A stretch of 51,485 bases of DNA from Acidovorax sp. (GTDB lineage Bacteria; Pseudomonadota; Gammaproteobacteria; Burkholderiales; Burkholderiaceae_C): positions 1 to 51,485 of the forward strand of contig SDXZ01000048.1 in assembly GCA_004210805.1 (NCBI GenBank). Reading direction: 5' to 3'. Under the pieces are notes generated by a model, which saw only the letters and a list, made by a program, of their open reading frames with translations, ran no database searches and was not told the DNA's origin. Each line of letters starts with the position of its first letter. The stretch's first letter is position 1. Both the position numbers and the translations under genes were made by a program. Shown one piece after another: positions 1 through 9,813 of this stretch.

Positions 1-1080
1 CTTGGCGTAGTAGGTCTGCGATTCCCCCGTCAGCGCCACATGCAGCGCGTGGTGGAAGTCGTCGTTCCATTGCGCGTCGTAACTGCCCGGCGTGCCCTGG
101 GGGGCGGTCAGCCACTGAGGCTGGTTCTTTTCGTTTTCTAGCACCAGGTGAACGTGTCGCCCGGTAGCGTCCGCCAGGGCTCGGACCTGTGTGCTGAGAT
201 CCTTAAGTATGTGCTGCTGGCTCTCGTCGACGATGGCGTGCACGGCGTCGAGCCGCAGCCCGTCCATGTGGAATTCCTCGATCCAATACAGCGCGTTGTG
301 CACGAAGAATGCACGCACCATCTCGCTGCCGTCGTTGTCGAAGTTGATGGCCGCGCCCCAGGGGCTTTCATTGACCGGTGAGAAAAACGCAGGCGCGTAC
401 GCATGCAGATAGTTGCCATCGGGCCCGAAATGGTTGTAGACCACGTCGAGAAACACACACAGGCCCAGCGCGTGCGCCGCGTCCACCAGGTGTTTGAGCT
501 CATCGGGCGTCCCGTACGCGGGGTGCGGTGCAAACGGCAGCACACCGTCATACCCCCAACCCCAGTCGCCGGCAAAGGTGGCCAGTGGCATGAGTTCGAT
601 GGCGGTAAATCCCAGTGCGGCGAGCCGGGGAAGTTCTGCCTCTGCCGCTGCGTAGGTGCCTTCGGCCGTAAAGGTGCCCACATGCAGCTCGTAGAACACC
701 AGCTCGTGCCAGGGGCGGCCGCGCCAGCCAGGCTTGTGCCAGGCGTAGGCGCCTGGATCGGTGACCACGCACAGCCCGTGTGGCCCGTCCGGTGCCTGGC
801 GCGCTGCGGGGTCGGGCACCTTGAGGTCGCCGTTGATCTGCCACTGGTAGCGCGTGGAGGGTGTGGCATCGGACGCGTGCACGTGCCACCAGCCACCCTG
901 CGCGGGGTGTGCAGGTGTGGGGTGCAGTGCAGTGCCGTTGCCGTCCTGGCGCATCAGCGCGACGGACTCGGCCGCAGGGGCCCACAGGCTGAAATCAACC
1001 CCGCCGCCTTCGCGCCAGCGTGCACCAAAAGGCATGGTGTGGGCGTCTGCGAGGGCGTGGAGGTTTTCGTTGGCGTTCAT
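1..1080 (-). CDS. treZ: malto-oligosyltrehalose trehalohydrolase, C-terminus off the window
   Basis: Hydrolyses the terminal maltooligosyl-trehalose bond to release free trehalose, the second step of the TreY/TreZ route from glycogen; cytoplasmic. The first 360 residues are present. An N-terminal carbohydrate-binding/isoamylase-N region (about 15-110) precedes a GH13 barrel. Visible motifs are LDVVYNH at 211-217, MDGLRLDAVHAI with nucleophile D278, and VLENEKN with acid/base E315. The ATG at 1080 overlaps the glgX stop as ATGA, so translation is probably coupled. TreZ is usually near 600 residues, so roughly 40% lies beyond position 1. treY and malQ are plausible neighbours outside the window, but that is inference. 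Confidence 0.93.
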   Translation of the reverse strand, partial: MNANENLHALADAHTMPFGARWREGGGVDFSLWAPAAESVALMRQDGNGTALHPTPAHPAQGGWWHVHASDATPSTRYQWQINGDLKVPDPAARQAPDGPHGLCVVTDPGAYAWHKPGWRGRPWHELVFYELHVGTFTAEGTYAAAEAELPRLAALGFTAIELMPLATFAGDWGWGYDGVLPFAPHPAYGTPDELKHLVDAAHALGLCVFLDVVYNHFGPDGNYLHAYAPAFFSPVNESPWGAAINFDNDGSEMVRAFFVHNALYWIEEFHMDGLRLDAVHAIVDESQQHILKDLSTQVRALADATGRHVHLVLENEKNQPQWLTAPQGTPGSYDAQWNDDFHHALHVALTGESQTYYAK

Positions 1081-3320
1081 GCGGTGGTGGCTGGTGATGG
1101 TTTGCCGGGGGGCGTTCCATGCGCAGCGTCGGCGGCGCGTGAAGGCGCAGTGAACGCAACCATGGAGTGCGGAAGCAGTGTGTAGTGCTCCCCCGCGTTC
1201 ACCGCTTCATGCGGTGTGGTGTGGGCGTCGGTGGCGGCGCCCACGACCTGGGCATGGCGGGTGTCCAGCCGCAGGGTCCAGGAGCGCGGGGTGTCGTCGG
1301 CAGGCAGCGTAAAGACCGTTTCCTCGGTGGAAGAGTTGAACAGCATCAGCAGCGAGTCCTCGCCCGCCCGGGTGCTTTCCATCAGCGCAGCCACGCAGCG
1401 CACCGCCGGGTCATCCCACTCCTCTGCAGTCATCTCCAGCCCCCACACGCTGTGCCACTGCACGGTGACCCTGGCGGGGGCGCCGGCGGCATGGTGGGGC
1501 CAGTCGGCCAGGCGCACGACCGGCAGGTCCCGGCGCAGGGCCAGCAAGTCCCGGGTGAAAGACTGGAGTTCTTCATGGTGTGCCGCACGTTCCCAATCGA
1601 ACCACGACAGGGCGTTGTCCTGGCAATAGCCGTTGTTGTTGCCCTGCTGCGTGCGCCCCAACTCGTCGCCGCCCAGCAGCAGCGGTGTGCCATGCGAGAG
1701 AAAAAGGGTGGCCAGGAAGTTGCGCACCTGGCGCTGGCGCCGCGCCAGAATCTCCGGGTCGTCCGTATCGCCTTCAGCGCCGCAGTTCCAGCTGCGGTTG
1801 TGGCTTTCGCCGTCGCGGCTGTCCTCGCCGTTGGCTTCGTTGTGCTTTTCGTTGTAGCTCACCAAATCCGCCAGCGTGAAGCCATCGTGCACCGTCACCA
1901 GGTTCACGCTGGCGGTGGGGCGGCGCCGGCGCGGCTCCAGCATGTCGGCCGAGCCGCACAGGCTGGCCGCAAAGGCGGGCAAGCTGCTGTCGGCGTTGGT
2001 CCAGTAGTCGCGCACCGCGTCGCGGTAACGTCCGTTCCATTCCAGCCAGCCGGTCGGAAACCCGCCTGGCTGGTATCCGTTGGGCCCCAGATCCCACGGC
2101 TCGGCAATCAACTTGACGTGCGCCAGCACCGGGTCTTGCGCAATGGCCGCAAAAAACGGTGAACGCCAGGTGTATTCGCCGGCGGCATCGCGCCCCAGCG
2201 CGGCTGCGAGGTCAAACCGAAAGCCATCCACGTGCATCTCTTGCACCCAGTAGCGCAGGCTGTCGAGCACCAGGCGCAGGGCCGGCGGGCTGCTGGTGTC
2301 CACGGTGTTCCCCGTGCCGGTAAAGTCCACGCAAAAGCGTGCGTCTTCCGACAAGCGGTAGTAGGCGCCGTGGTCCAGCCCCTTGAGGCTGAGTGTGGGA
2401 CCCAGGTGGTTGCCCTCGGCGGTGTGGTTGTAGACCACGTCAAGGATCACCTCCAGCCCCTCGGCGTGCAACGCGTTGACCATGGCCTTGAACTCGTCCA
2501 CACCGCCATCGTGCGCCTGTGCGGCTTGCGTGGCGTAGCGGGGCTCGGGCGCAAAAAAAGCAAGGGTGTTGTAGCCCCAGTAGTTGGCAAGCCCCAGCTC
2601 CACCAGCCGCTGGTCGTCAATGAACGCCTGCACCGGGAGAAGCTCCACGCTGGTCACGCCCAGGCGCTTGAGGTGTGCAATGGCAGGCGGGCTGGCCAGG
2701 CCGGCATAGGTGCCGCGCTGCGCTTCGGGCACCGCGGCAAGCGACTGGGTGAAGCCTTTCACATGCACTTCATAGAACACGGTCTCGCGCGCCGGCACAC
2801 GGGGTGGACGGTCGTCGCCCCAGTCGAACCGTGAACGCACCACGACGCCCTTGGGTGCCGTGGCCCCGTTGTCGGCCGATGCTGGAACCAGGTCTTCGTC
2901 CGGGTGCCCAAGCACATAGCCGAACTGGTCGGAAGCCCCGCGCACCGGCCCATCCAGCGCACGGGCGTAGGGATCGATGAGCAGCAAGGCCGGGTTGCAG
3001 CGCAACCCCTGGCCCGGGTCGTACGGACCATGAACCCGCAGCCCATAGTGCTGTCCTGGGCGCAACCCCGGGATGAACCCGTGCCACACGTCGTCGGTGA
3101 GCCCCGGCAGCGCGATGCGCTGGGTCTCCCGCCCATCCGGCGCAAACAGGCACACCTCCACGCGATCCGCAATGCGCGAATACACGGCGAAATTTACGCC
3201 GTGGCGATCCGCGGTGGCCCCCAGCGGCCAGGGGCGGCCGGTCTCTACACGGTGGCGGGTGGCGCGAGCGCGCTTTACAGGGCCATCGCTGTGGCCGGAA
3301 TGTGGAGTCATGGATTTCAC
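1077..3320 (-). CDS. glgX: glycogen debranching enzyme GlgX (isoamylase-type GH13)
   Basis: Cleaves alpha-1,6 branches of glycogen or limit dextrin, providing linear maltodextrins for the trehalose branch encoded next door. The 747 residues comprise a CBM48/isoamylase-N domain (about 30-160), a GH13 barrel and a C-terminal beta domain. Catalytic residues by motif are D370 in [10 protein letters not shown]407 in LIAEPWD and D479 in VTVHDGF. The start is a GTG at 3320 that overlaps the glgC stop as GTGA; an ATG three codons downstream (3311) is an alternative. The last residues overlap treZ by 4 nt. Length is somewhat above E. coli GlgX (about 657), closer to TreX-type debranchers. Confidence 0.93.
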   Translation of the reverse strand: MKSMTPHSGHSDGPVKRARATRHRVETGRPWPLGATADRHGVNFAVYSRIADRVEVCLFAPDGRETQRIALPGLTDDVWHGFIPGLRPGQHYGLRVHGPYDPGQGLRCNPALLLIDPYARALDGPVRGASDQFGYVLGHPDEDLVPASADNGATAPKGVVVRSRFDWGDDRPPRVPARETVFYEVHVKGFTQSLAAVPEAQRGTYAGLASPPAIAHLKRLGVTSVELLPVQAFIDDQRLVELGLANYWGYNTLAFFAPEPRYATQAAQAHDGGVDEFKAMVNALHAEGLEVILDVVYNHTAEGNHLGPTLSLKGLDHGAYYRLSEDARFCVDFTGTGNTVDTSSPPALRLVLDSLRYWVQEMHVDGFRFDLAAALGRDAAGEYTWRSPFFAAIAQDPVLAHVKLIAEPWDLGPNGYQPGGFPTGWLEWNGRYRDAVRDYWTNADSSLPAFAASLCGSADMLEPRRRRPTASVNLVTVHDGFTLADLVSYNEKHNEANGEDSRDGESHNRSWNCGAEGDTDDPEILARRQRQVRNFLATLFLSHGTPLLLGGDELGRTQQGNNNGYCQDNALSWFDWERAAHHEELQSFTRDLLALRRDLPVVRLADWPHHAAGAPARVTVQWHSVWGLEMTAEEWDDPAVRCVAALMESTRAGEDSLLMLFNSSTEETVFTLPADDTPRSWTLRLDTRHAQVVGAATDAHTTPHEAVNAGEHYTLLPHSMVAFTAPSRAADAAHGTPPGKPSPATTA

Positions 3321-4636
3321 GCAGCGGCGCGCAGATCGCTGTCAAACAAGGCGGTATAGGCCCCCGCAGAGGCCGCGGGGCGCAGCCTCCCGACGGCAGG
3401 GGTGGGATTGGTGGCGCGGCTTTGCGCCGGGAAGAAGCTTCGGGGCACCACCACGATGCCGCTGGGCGTGACGTGAAAACGCTTGCGATCGGCGTCCAGG
3501 TCGAAGCCAATGCGTTCGCCAGCGGGGATGTCGTTGTCCTGGTCGATGATGGCGCGGCGCACGTGGGCGCCCGAGCCGATGCGCGAGCGTTCCATCACGA
3601 TGCAATGCTGCAGGTGCGCGTCACGCTCCACCAGCACCGAGCGGCGCAGCATGGCGTGGTCGAGCGTGGCTCCATCCACGATGCTGCCGGAGCCCACGAC
3701 AGAGCGGTGCAGTACGCCGTTTTCAATCTGGGCTGACTCCGCCTGGTCGGGGCTGGCATAAATCGGCCACTGCCGGTTGGTCATGCGGAAACGGGGCGTA
3801 GCGCCCAGCGTGTCGAAATGCGCGTCGTAGTAAGCATCGATGGTTCCCACATCGCGCCAGTAAGCATGCTCCTCGTAGGCTTCCGTCCCGGGGATTTCAT
3901 TGGTGTTGAAGTCGTACGCCATGAGACGGTGCGACTGGAGCATGGTGGGAAGGATGTCCCGCCCGAAGTCGCTGTGGCCATTTGCATGGGCCTTCTTGAG
4001 CGCATCGAGCAATACATCGGCATTGAAGAGGTAGTTGCCCATCGACGCGAGCGCGTGGGTAGTGCTGCCCGGCATAGGCAGAGTGGAGGCGGGCTTTTCT
4101 ATGAACTGGGCGATGCGGTGCTGCGCATCGATCTCCACAATGCCGAATTGGTTGCTCTGCGCCAGTGGGACCGGCAGCGTGGCGACACTGACATGGGCGT
4201 TGGTGGCCGTATGAAAGTCGATCATCTGGCGCACATCCATGCGGTAGATGTGGTCCGCACCAAATACCGCGACGATGTCAGGCTGGAAGCTTTCGATCAG
4301 GTGGATGTTTTGGTACACCGAGTCCGCTGTGCCCTGGAACCACTCCGGACCATTGCGCATCTGGGGCGGCACCACGGTCACAAAATGCTGGGGGATGAAA
4401 CGGGTCATCGTCCAGGACTGCCGGACGTGCTCAATGAGCGACTGCGACTTGTACTGGACGAGCAGGTACACGGAATAGATCTCGGAGTTCACGAGATTCG
4501 ACAGGACAAAGTCCACGATGCGGTGCTTGCCGTTGAACGGCACAGCGGGCTTGCAGCGCTCTGCAGTGAGAGGATGAAGGCGCGATCCTTCGCCGCCGGC
4601 CATGACGATGGCCAATACATTCCTTGTGCGTGACAT
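3317..4636 (-). CDS. glgC: glucose-1-phosphate adenylyltransferase
   Basis: Makes ADP-glucose from ATP and glucose-1-phosphate, the committed step of bacterial glycogen synthesis. The 439-residue product has the nucleotidyltransferase signature [14 protein letters not shown] near its N-terminus, the substrate loop [21 protein letters not shown] with the metal-binding Asp, and a C-terminal left-handed beta-helix of hexapeptide-like repeats. I chose the ATG at 4636 because GGAG lies just upstream and the product then begins directly before the Rossmann strand; an ATG at 4648 and an open frame back to 4732 also exist. It is first of three overlapping genes (glgC-glgX-treZ), so glycogen and trehalose turnover are probably co-regulated. 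Confidence 0.95.
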   Translation of the reverse strand: MSRTRNVLAIVMAGGEGSRLHPLTAERCKPAVPFNGKHRIVDFVLSNLVNSEIYSVYLLVQYKSQSLIEHVRQSWTMTRFIPQHFVTVVPPQMRNGPEWFQGTADSVYQNIHLIESFQPDIVAVFGADHIYRMDVRQMIDFHTATNAHVSVATLPVPLAQSNQFGIVEIDAQHRIAQFIEKPASTLPMPGSTTHALASMGNYLFNADVLLDALKKAHANGHSDFGRDILPTMLQSHRLMAYDFNTNEIPGTEAYEEHAYWRDVGTIDAYYDAHFDTLGATPRFRMTNRQWPIYASPDQAESAQIENGVLHRSVVGSGSIVDGATLDHAMLRRSVLVERDAHLQHCIVMERSRIGSGAHVRRAIIDQDNDIPAGERIGFDLDADRKRFHVTPSGIVVVPRSFFPAQSRATNPTPAVGRLRPAASAGAYTALFDSDLRAAA

Positions 4637-4791
4637 GGGTCGCTCCATAACAAAGGGGCATGCCCGACAGGGCAGTAGAGGAGCCAGCGGGGCAGCCGGC
4701 GGAACTCCATCCTCTGCTGCGGTGCAACACACAGTTGCAGGAATTTACAGAGACGCTTTGTAGGTATCGGACTACCCGGTCGTCTCCTGTG
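4637..4791 (-). promoter_or_regulatory. glgC leader region with a 17-bp dyad
   Basis: This 155-bp gap separates the cysteine hydrolase stop from glgC. It contains TGCAAC-N5-GTTGCA at 4723-4739, a clean 6+6 dyad that could be a repressor operator for the glgC-glgX-treZ unit. I could not place a convincing -35/-10 pair. The operator reading rests only on symmetry and location. Confidence 0.25.
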
Positions 4792-5376
4792 TCAGTGCGC
4801 TTTCTTGGTCGAACACTTGAGCACGCGCGACATTTGCAGCAGTGCGGCCGCTTTGGATTCATCGCTCTCGGCGGCGGTGCAGTCGCTGGGCACCCACACC
4901 TTGTATCCCAGCATGTAGGCATCCATGGCGGAGAGGTGCACGCACATGTCGGTGGACAGCCCGACCAGCACCAGCTCTTTTGCTTTGAGCTGTTGCAAGA
5001 GGTGGTCCAAAGGGGTGGAGTGAAAAGCAGAATGCCGCGGCTTGAGCACCGTCAGGTCATCATCGTCGGGCGCGAGCAGGGATGCGATCTCACCGCGCAC
5101 CCCGGGCAGCGATTGGCAGGCCGCCACCAGTTCCTTGAAGTCCGAGTGCCAGATGCCGTAGTTGTCGTTGGCATAGATGGTGGCAATGCCTTGTTTTGAC
5201 AGCCGCTTCTTCAAGCGCGCAGTAGCCACCGCTGCGGGCAGTGCGCCACGGGCCAGATCGGCAGCGCCGGGAAACCGCATCGGATTGATGAAGTCCACCA
5301 GGACTAGCACGGTGGGGCTCGCCTTGAGCGGACCCAACCGTGCACGGTCGAAGAGGTCGTGGGCTTTTGCCGTCAT
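4792..5376 (-). CDS. isochorismatase-family cysteine hydrolase
   Basis: The 194-residue single-domain protein has the isochorismatase/nicotinamidase fold with a complete D-K-C triad: D28 in VLVDFIN, K112 in VLKPRHSAF and C145 in STDMCVHLSA. Members hydrolyse amides or vinyl ethers of small metabolites (nicotinamide, carbamates, isochorismate); nothing here fixes the substrate. It starts 70 bp after the catalase stop on the same strand, with a strong hairpin between them, and is followed by the glgC leader. The association with catalase suggests a stress-related or detoxifying job, but that is context only. Confidence 0.85.
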   Translation of the reverse strand: MTAKAHDLFDRARLGPLKASPTVLVLVDFINPMRFPGAADLARGALPAAVATARLKKRLSKQGIATIYANDNYGIWHSDFKELVAACQSLPGVRGEIASLLAPDDDDLTVLKPRHSAFHSTPLDHLLQQLKAKELVLVGLSTDMCVHLSAMDAYMLGYKVWVPSDCTAAESDESKAAALLQMSRVLKCSTKKAH

Positions 5377-5414
5377 GGCTGTCGCAAGGATGAGGTGTGG
5401 CGTCCTGCGGCGAT

Positions 5415-5439
5415 GCGCCCGCCGGGAAGTGGCGGGCGC
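5415..5439 (-). other. intercistronic hairpin after katE
   Basis: GCGCCCGCC, a 7-nt loop and GGCGGGCGC form a perfect 9-bp GC stem between katE and the cysteine hydrolase. No T-run follows on either strand, so a simple intrinsic terminator is unlikely. It may attenuate or stabilise the transcript. Confidence 0.45.
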
Positions 5440-5445
5440 TGGCGG

Positions 5446-7845
5446 TCATACGACCGGCGGATCGGTTTCCCGTTCCGGATGTTTGTGCTGCGCGATGCCG
5501 AGGATGAAGGCCTTGAAGTCGGCAGGGGTGGCTCCAAAAACGATGCCAGGGTCGGGCTCGCCGGACGCCAGCGCTGACGGAATCTGGGCCTTCAGCATCA
5601 GCGCAGACGATGCGGGCATCACGAGAATCGTTTTGCAGTGCCGGTGCTGGTCTTTGATGAATTCCATGGTGTGGCCGTCGGCCGCCAGGGTCTGTACGCC
5701 CGCCTCGCCGTCGGGGAGCGCCAGGGCATCGAACAGGAAACCTGGCTCGTTCTCGAGCGAGGCGTCGGCATTGATGGCGACCTGGTCCGCGGTTTTGACC
5801 GGGCCGATGCGGGGCGCAACAAACCGCGGCACTGCGCCCTGGGCGGCCAGCGCGGCGTGCAGGTCCACCGCGCTTTGGCCGGTGATGCCGTCTGCCACCA
5901 GGATTGCGATCTTGCGGCCCAGCAGGCTGCCATCGCCGGGCCGCGCAAAGAGCGACAGGGTCGGTGACTTGGCGACTTCAGGCTTGGGCGGCTTGGCCAG
6001 CGCACGCGGCATGGCCGGCGGCAGGGTCTCCATGCCCAGCCCCTGCGCGACCTGGTTGGCCAAATCGTCCGACACGTTTCGCAGGGACGAAACCATGCGC
6101 TCGCGCACGGCCGGCACCGTGACCTTGCTCAGCTCAAAGCGGAACGCGGCGGCGATGTGGGCCTGCTCGACGGGAGTCTGGCTGTCAAAGAACAGCCGGG
6201 CCTGGGTGTAGTGGTCGGCAAACTTTTCGGGCTTGGCCCTGACCTTGCCCTGGGCTTCCTTGGCCTCGATGCGCGCGGGGACGGACACAAAGCCCTGGGC
6301 AGCGCCGGCTTGGAAGGGGCAGCCCCCCGCCAACGAATTGGGCTCGTAGGAGACCCGGCCGCGGTGAATGGCCTGCCGGTGCATGCCGTCACGCTGGTTG
6401 TTGTGCACAGGCGCAATCGGCGCGTTGATCGGCAGCTCGTGGAAGTTGGGTCCGCCGAGCCGCGAGATCTGCGTGTCTACGTACGAGTGAATGCGTCCGG
6501 CCAGGAGCGGGTCGTTCGAGAAGTCAATGCCCGGCACCACGTGGGCGGCGCAGAACGCGACCTGCTCGGTTTCTGCAAAAAAGTTGTCGGGGTTGCGGTT
6601 GAGCACCATGCGGCCCACGGGACGCACCGGCACCAGCTCTTCAGGAATGATCTTGGTGGCATCCAGAATGTCAAAACTGAAGCTCTCGGCCTGCTCTTCA
6701 GTGAACACCTGCACCCCCAACTCGTACTCGGGGTAGGCGCCCGCCTCGATGCGCTCCCACAAATCGCGGCGGTGAAAATCGGGGTCCGCGCCGGAGATCT
6801 TGACGGCCTCGTCCCATACCAGCGAGTGTGTGCCGGCCTTGGGATTCCAGTGGAACTTGACAAACACCGACTCGCCCGCGGCATTCACGAGCCGGAAGGT
6901 ATGGACCCCAAAACCCTGCATGGTGGCGTAGCTGCGCGGGATGGCGCGGTCCGACATCACCCACATCAGCATGTGGGTGGACTCGGGCATGAGCGAGACA
7001 AAATCCCAGAAGGTGTCGTGCGCGCTCGCGGCCTGCGGCATCTGGTGGTGGGGCTCTGGCTTGACGGCGTGCACCAGGTCCGGGAACTTCATCGCGTCCT
7101 GGATAAAGAACACGGGCATGTTGTTGCCCACCAGGTCCCAGTTGCCTTCATCGGTATAGAACTTCACGGCAAAGCCCCGCACGTCCCGCGCGGTGTCCTT
7201 CGAGCCGCGCTCCCCCTGCACAGTGGAAAACCGCACGAACACAGGCGTCACCTTGCCGGCCGCCTGGAAAGGCGCCGCACGGGTAAGGTCGGTCAGCGGC
7301 TCGTAGCATTCAAAAAAACCGTGGGCGCCCGAGCCACGCGCATGAACGATGCGCTCTGGAATGCGTTCATGGTCGAAGTGGGTGATCTTCTCGCGGAGGA
7401 TGAAGTCCTCCAGCAGCGCCGGCCCGCGCTCGCCGTATTTGAGCGAGTTCTGGTTGTCGGCAATGGGCACGCCCTGGTTGGTGGTCAGAACCTGTCCGGT
7501 CGAATCCACACGCACGCGGTCCAGCGGCGCGATGGTGGCGTTGACGCCTTGCGGGGCTACGGTACCGGTCTTTTCGCTGCTGTTGGCTTCGGACAAAGTG
7601 CTTGCTCCCGGCAATCGGGACGCGGGTTCCACCGTGGCACCTGCAGGCGGGCTGACGCCGTTCTTGAATCCATGCTCACCCGCCTTGCCGGGATTGAATG
7701 GCATGGCTGCAGCCAGGTCGTTGGTCTCGCCAGCCTTGGCAGACGCCAGGTCGGTCGCAGGTCCCATGGCGGATGGGCCACTGTCTGTGTTTTTTGCAGC
7801 GGCGGCGGTCGCGGCTGCACTGGAGGTTTTGCGTTCTTTGGGCAT
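5446..7845 (-). CDS. katE: large-subunit catalase, HPII type
   Basis: Converts hydrogen peroxide to water and oxygen. The 799-residue length and a C-terminal flavodoxin/DJ-1-like domain (about 640-799, beginning [11 protein letters not shown]) mark the clade-2 large-subunit HPII type. Active-site His is H168 in [12 protein letters not shown], distal Asn is N241 in GNNMPVFF, and the haem-ligand Tyr sits near 455 in RIHSYVDTQ. The first about 100 residues are low-complexity Ala/Ser/Thr-rich. I chose the ATG at 7845; the frame stays open to 7968, but that start would run into the DUF421 gene. It is followed at 70 bp by the cysteine hydrolase. HPII genes are usually stationary-phase or general-stress controlled. 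Confidence 0.95.
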   Translation of the reverse strand: MPKERKTSSAAATAAAAKNTDSGPSAMGPATDLASAKAGETNDLAAAMPFNPGKAGEHGFKNGVSPPAGATVEPASRLPGASTLSEANSSEKTGTVAPQGVNATIAPLDRVRVDSTGQVLTTNQGVPIADNQNSLKYGERGPALLEDFILREKITHFDHERIPERIVHARGSGAHGFFECYEPLTDLTRAAPFQAAGKVTPVFVRFSTVQGERGSKDTARDVRGFAVKFYTDEGNWDLVGNNMPVFFIQDAMKFPDLVHAVKPEPHHQMPQAASAHDTFWDFVSLMPESTHMLMWVMSDRAIPRSYATMQGFGVHTFRLVNAAGESVFVKFHWNPKAGTHSLVWDEAVKISGADPDFHRRDLWERIEAGAYPEYELGVQVFTEEQAESFSFDILDATKIIPEELVPVRPVGRMVLNRNPDNFFAETEQVAFCAAHVVPGIDFSNDPLLAGRIHSYVDTQISRLGGPNFHELPINAPIAPVHNNQRDGMHRQAIHRGRVSYEPNSLAGGCPFQAGAAQGFVSVPARIEAKEAQGKVRAKPEKFADHYTQARLFFDSQTPVEQAHIAAAFRFELSKVTVPAVRERMVSSLRNVSDDLANQVAQGLGMETLPPAMPRALAKPPKPEVAKSPTLSLFARPGDGSLLGRKIAILVADGITGQSAVDLHAALAAQGAVPRFVAPRIGPVKTADQVAINADASLENEPGFLFDALALPDGEAGVQTLAADGHTMEFIKDQHRHCKTILVMPASSALMLKAQIPSALASGEPDPGIVFGATPADFKAFILGIAQHKHPERETDPPVV

Positions 7846-7910
7846 GGTAGATGTGCTCTGTGGGTAACTGGGACGTTGAAATTCCAACGGGTTTGCAGCG
7901 CTCGCGCCGC

Positions 7911-8378
7911 TCAGCCGGTGGGCTTCTTCAAGATGCTGATCTGGCCATCGGCTTCCAGGAATGCGCACTGCATGGACGCGAGTTCACAGTCGGCTTCGCG
8001 CAACGCCTGCAGCACGTCCGACTCCGGGATGTGCAGCCGCTTGAGCACTTGGTGAAGGATGTGCCCGTCCTTGCCCACCAGCACGGGCTCGCCCTCCAGC
8101 AAGGTGCGAACCGTCGCGTTGCGCGCTGCAACCACGGCCACCGACGTGTTCAGGCCGATGAGGGTGGCAGCACTGATAAGGCCGGCGGCCAGCGAATCGT
8201 CTCCACCGGTCAGCGCGTTGGAGACGGATTCGCTGAGGAGCATGACCACCAGTAGATCGAACGGGGTGAACTGGCCGACGGTGCGCCGGCCGGATAGACG
8301 GATCAGCAGCAACAGCAGCGCGTACACCACCGTGGCCCGCACGATCAACTCCCACCAGGGGAGTGTCATTTCCCACAT
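7911..8378 (-). CDS. DUF421 membrane protein (YetF/YcaP-like)
   Basis: The 155-residue protein has two or three N-terminal transmembrane segments (about 10-30, 40-58 and 62-85) followed by a soluble domain starting near LLEGEPVLVGKDG. The motif IRLSGRRTVGQFTPFDLLVV is typical of DUF421 (YetF-like) proteins, whose biochemical role is not established. It ends 65 bp before katE and begins 32 bp after the HHE gene, all on one strand, so the three may be co-transcribed. Confidence 0.85.
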   Translation of the reverse strand: MWEMTLPWWELIVRATVVYALLLLLIRLSGRRTVGQFTPFDLLVVMLLSESVSNALTGGDDSLAAGLISAATLIGLNTSVAVVAARNATVRTLLEGEPVLVGKDGHILHQVLKRLHIPESDVLQALREADCELASMQCAFLEADGQISILKKPTG

Positions 8379-8410
8379 CGATCACCTCCGGGCATGCGCA
8401 GGTCAATGGA

Positions 8411-8899
8411 TCAGGCTGCAGCGAGCTGCTCGTCCAGAAGCTCCTGCTTGCGGGCTTCCACCTCGTCGCGCATGGCAACCAAGTCCAGCTTCTTCGCAGC
8501 CCGGGCCTTGGGGAAGATCTCGTTGCGCTCTTCCTTGACGTGGTGGTCGATGTACTCGCTCAGCACCTTGACGCGTGCGTCGAACTCTTCGTCGGCGGTT
8601 TCGGCGGCGCGGATCTGTGCGATCAGGTCCTTGGCGGTCTGGTGCTCGACCTCGGCTTCAGCCAGCAAGTCGGTTTCCTTGATGGCTTGGCGCAGGGCTG
8701 GGTAGAAGATTTCTTCTTCCACCTGGGCGTGTGCCGTCAGTTCGGTGCAGATTTCACGGGCGAGGTCCAGGCGCTGTTGCGCTGCGTTGCGGGCCTTGGA
8801 CTCCGTGAGGGTTTCAAAGTCTTTGAACATCTTCTTGACGGCCTTGTGGTCGGCGTCAAGCAGGTCACACACGTCTTTCTGGCGTTGGCTGGAAGGCAT
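8411..8899 (-). CDS. hemerythrin-like HHE cation-binding protein
   Basis: The 162-residue four-helix protein carries the spaced His/Glu ligands of hemerythrin HHE domains: H18 in DADHKAV, H57 with E61 in AHAQVEEE, H86 in EVEHQTA, and H119/H120 with E123 in DHHVKEE. Such proteins bind a di-iron centre and take part in oxygen, peroxide or nitrosative-stress responses. The start at 8899 is supported by AGGAG upstream; the frame stays open to 9133 but has no comparable ribosome site. It sits upstream of DUF421 and katE, consistent with an oxidative-stress unit. Confidence 0.88.
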   Translation of the reverse strand: MPSSQRQKDVCDLLDADHKAVKKMFKDFETLTESKARNAAQQRLDLAREICTELTAHAQVEEEIFYPALRQAIKETDLLAEAEVEHQTAKDLIAQIRAAETADEEFDARVKVLSEYIDHHVKEERNEIFPKARAAKKLDLVAMRDEVEARKQELLDEQLAAA

Positions 8900-9298
8900 G
8901 GAAGGTACTCCTGAAGATTGATAAGCCAAGTCATCTTCTGAAATGCGCACTGCCCTACCTGTAGGCGAACGCCAATGCCATTCGTAAGCGCGGCGATTGA
9001 GATGATTTACGGATTCGCGCGCCCGTTGCTGGCCGCACAGCGGCCTAGGCGCCATGAGCAAAACCCCGCTAAAACGCGGTCGGTGCTTGTCATCCAACCG
9101 CAGAGAAATCGCCGCTAACGAGCCGGAAGTCACTTGCGCGTTGGGTCACTTTCCGGGGCGATAAGTCGCGCGTGCGGAGCTGACGGTGCGGTGTTGCGGT
9201 CGACACCCCAGCTGTTGGCAGCGCCGTGAGGATGGGTGACGGCGCGCATCCATGCGTGGGCGAACGCTGTGCCTCGCGCATCGCTCAGCCGCGCCGCG
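8900..9298. other. 399-bp region without a recognised gene
   Basis: No open frame here resembles a protein and no RNA gene is evident. It presumably holds the promoter of the minus-strand HHE-DUF421-katE run, but I could not identify -35/-10 elements with confidence. Confidence 0.5.
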
Positions 9299-9430
9299 TT
9301 ACCACGGCACCATCATTGCCACCAGCACGAAGCCGACCACGATCAAGGTCAGCGTCAAAGTCCGTTTGGTGGCAAATTTATTGCGCCCCGACGAATGCGG
9401 AACCCCACCGGCGTTGTCTGAACGGTCCAT
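9299..9430 (-). CDS. 43-residue single-pass membrane protein
   Basis: ATG at 9430 is preceded by an excellent ribosome site (AAGGAG, 7 nt spacing) and reads 43 codons to TAA. The product has a polar N-terminus (MDRSDNAGGVPHSSGRNK) and a hydrophobic segment (LTLIVVGFVLVAMMVPW) preceded by Lys/Arg, so a single N-in helix is expected. It has no recognised domain. It lies on the strand of the stress genes, between tRNA-Ser and the HHE gene. The ribosome site and the clean charge/hydrophobic layout make it a credible small gene. Confidence 0.6.
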   Translation of the reverse strand: MDRSDNAGGVPHSSGRNKFATKRTLTLTLIVVGFVLVAMMVPW

Positions 9431-9608
9431 ACCAAGCTCCTTCAATGAGATGGTTTGACCTTACCGGGCGGTTTTTGGGGAGCGCGTGGGACAACGCCAC
9501 AAGGTGGCGCGCGCCGCGGGCCGGTCAGCTGATGTGGCCCGAGGGCAGAAAGTCAGCGAACCGGCAGCATCTGCCCGGCGATGGCGTAGGCTACCGGCCC
9601 CTCAGGCA

Positions 9609-9645
9609 ATAAAAAAGCGCCATGGGCTTGTGGGCCCATGGCGCT
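9609..9645 (-). terminator. intrinsic terminator of tRNA-Ser
   Basis: On the minus strand AGCGCCATGGGC pairs perfectly with GCCCATGGCGCT around a 6-nt loop and is followed by a run of six T. It lies directly downstream of the tRNA 3' end. Confidence 0.9.
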
Positions 9646-9653
9646 TAGTGTTT

Positions 9654-9743
<90 letters not shown>

Positions 9744-9761
9744 TGTGTGTCGAAGCCTGCG

Positions 9762-9790
9762 AGTATAGCAAGTTTTTGCTGAAGCAAGTA
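9762..9790 (-). promoter_or_regulatory. promoter of tRNA-Ser
   Basis: A near-consensus -10 box TATACT (9762-9767) lies about 19 nt upstream of the mature tRNA 5' end. A weak -35 match TACTTG is found 17 bp further upstream (9785-9790). Confidence 0.6.
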
Positions 9791-9813
9791 CGCCGCTAAC
9801 TGCCTACCAGGCG

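Noticed and set aside
7846-7968. Longer N-terminus for the catalase
   Set aside because: The added 41 residues are not catalase-like and would overlap the DUF421 gene; the ATG at 7845 fits the 65-bp gap.
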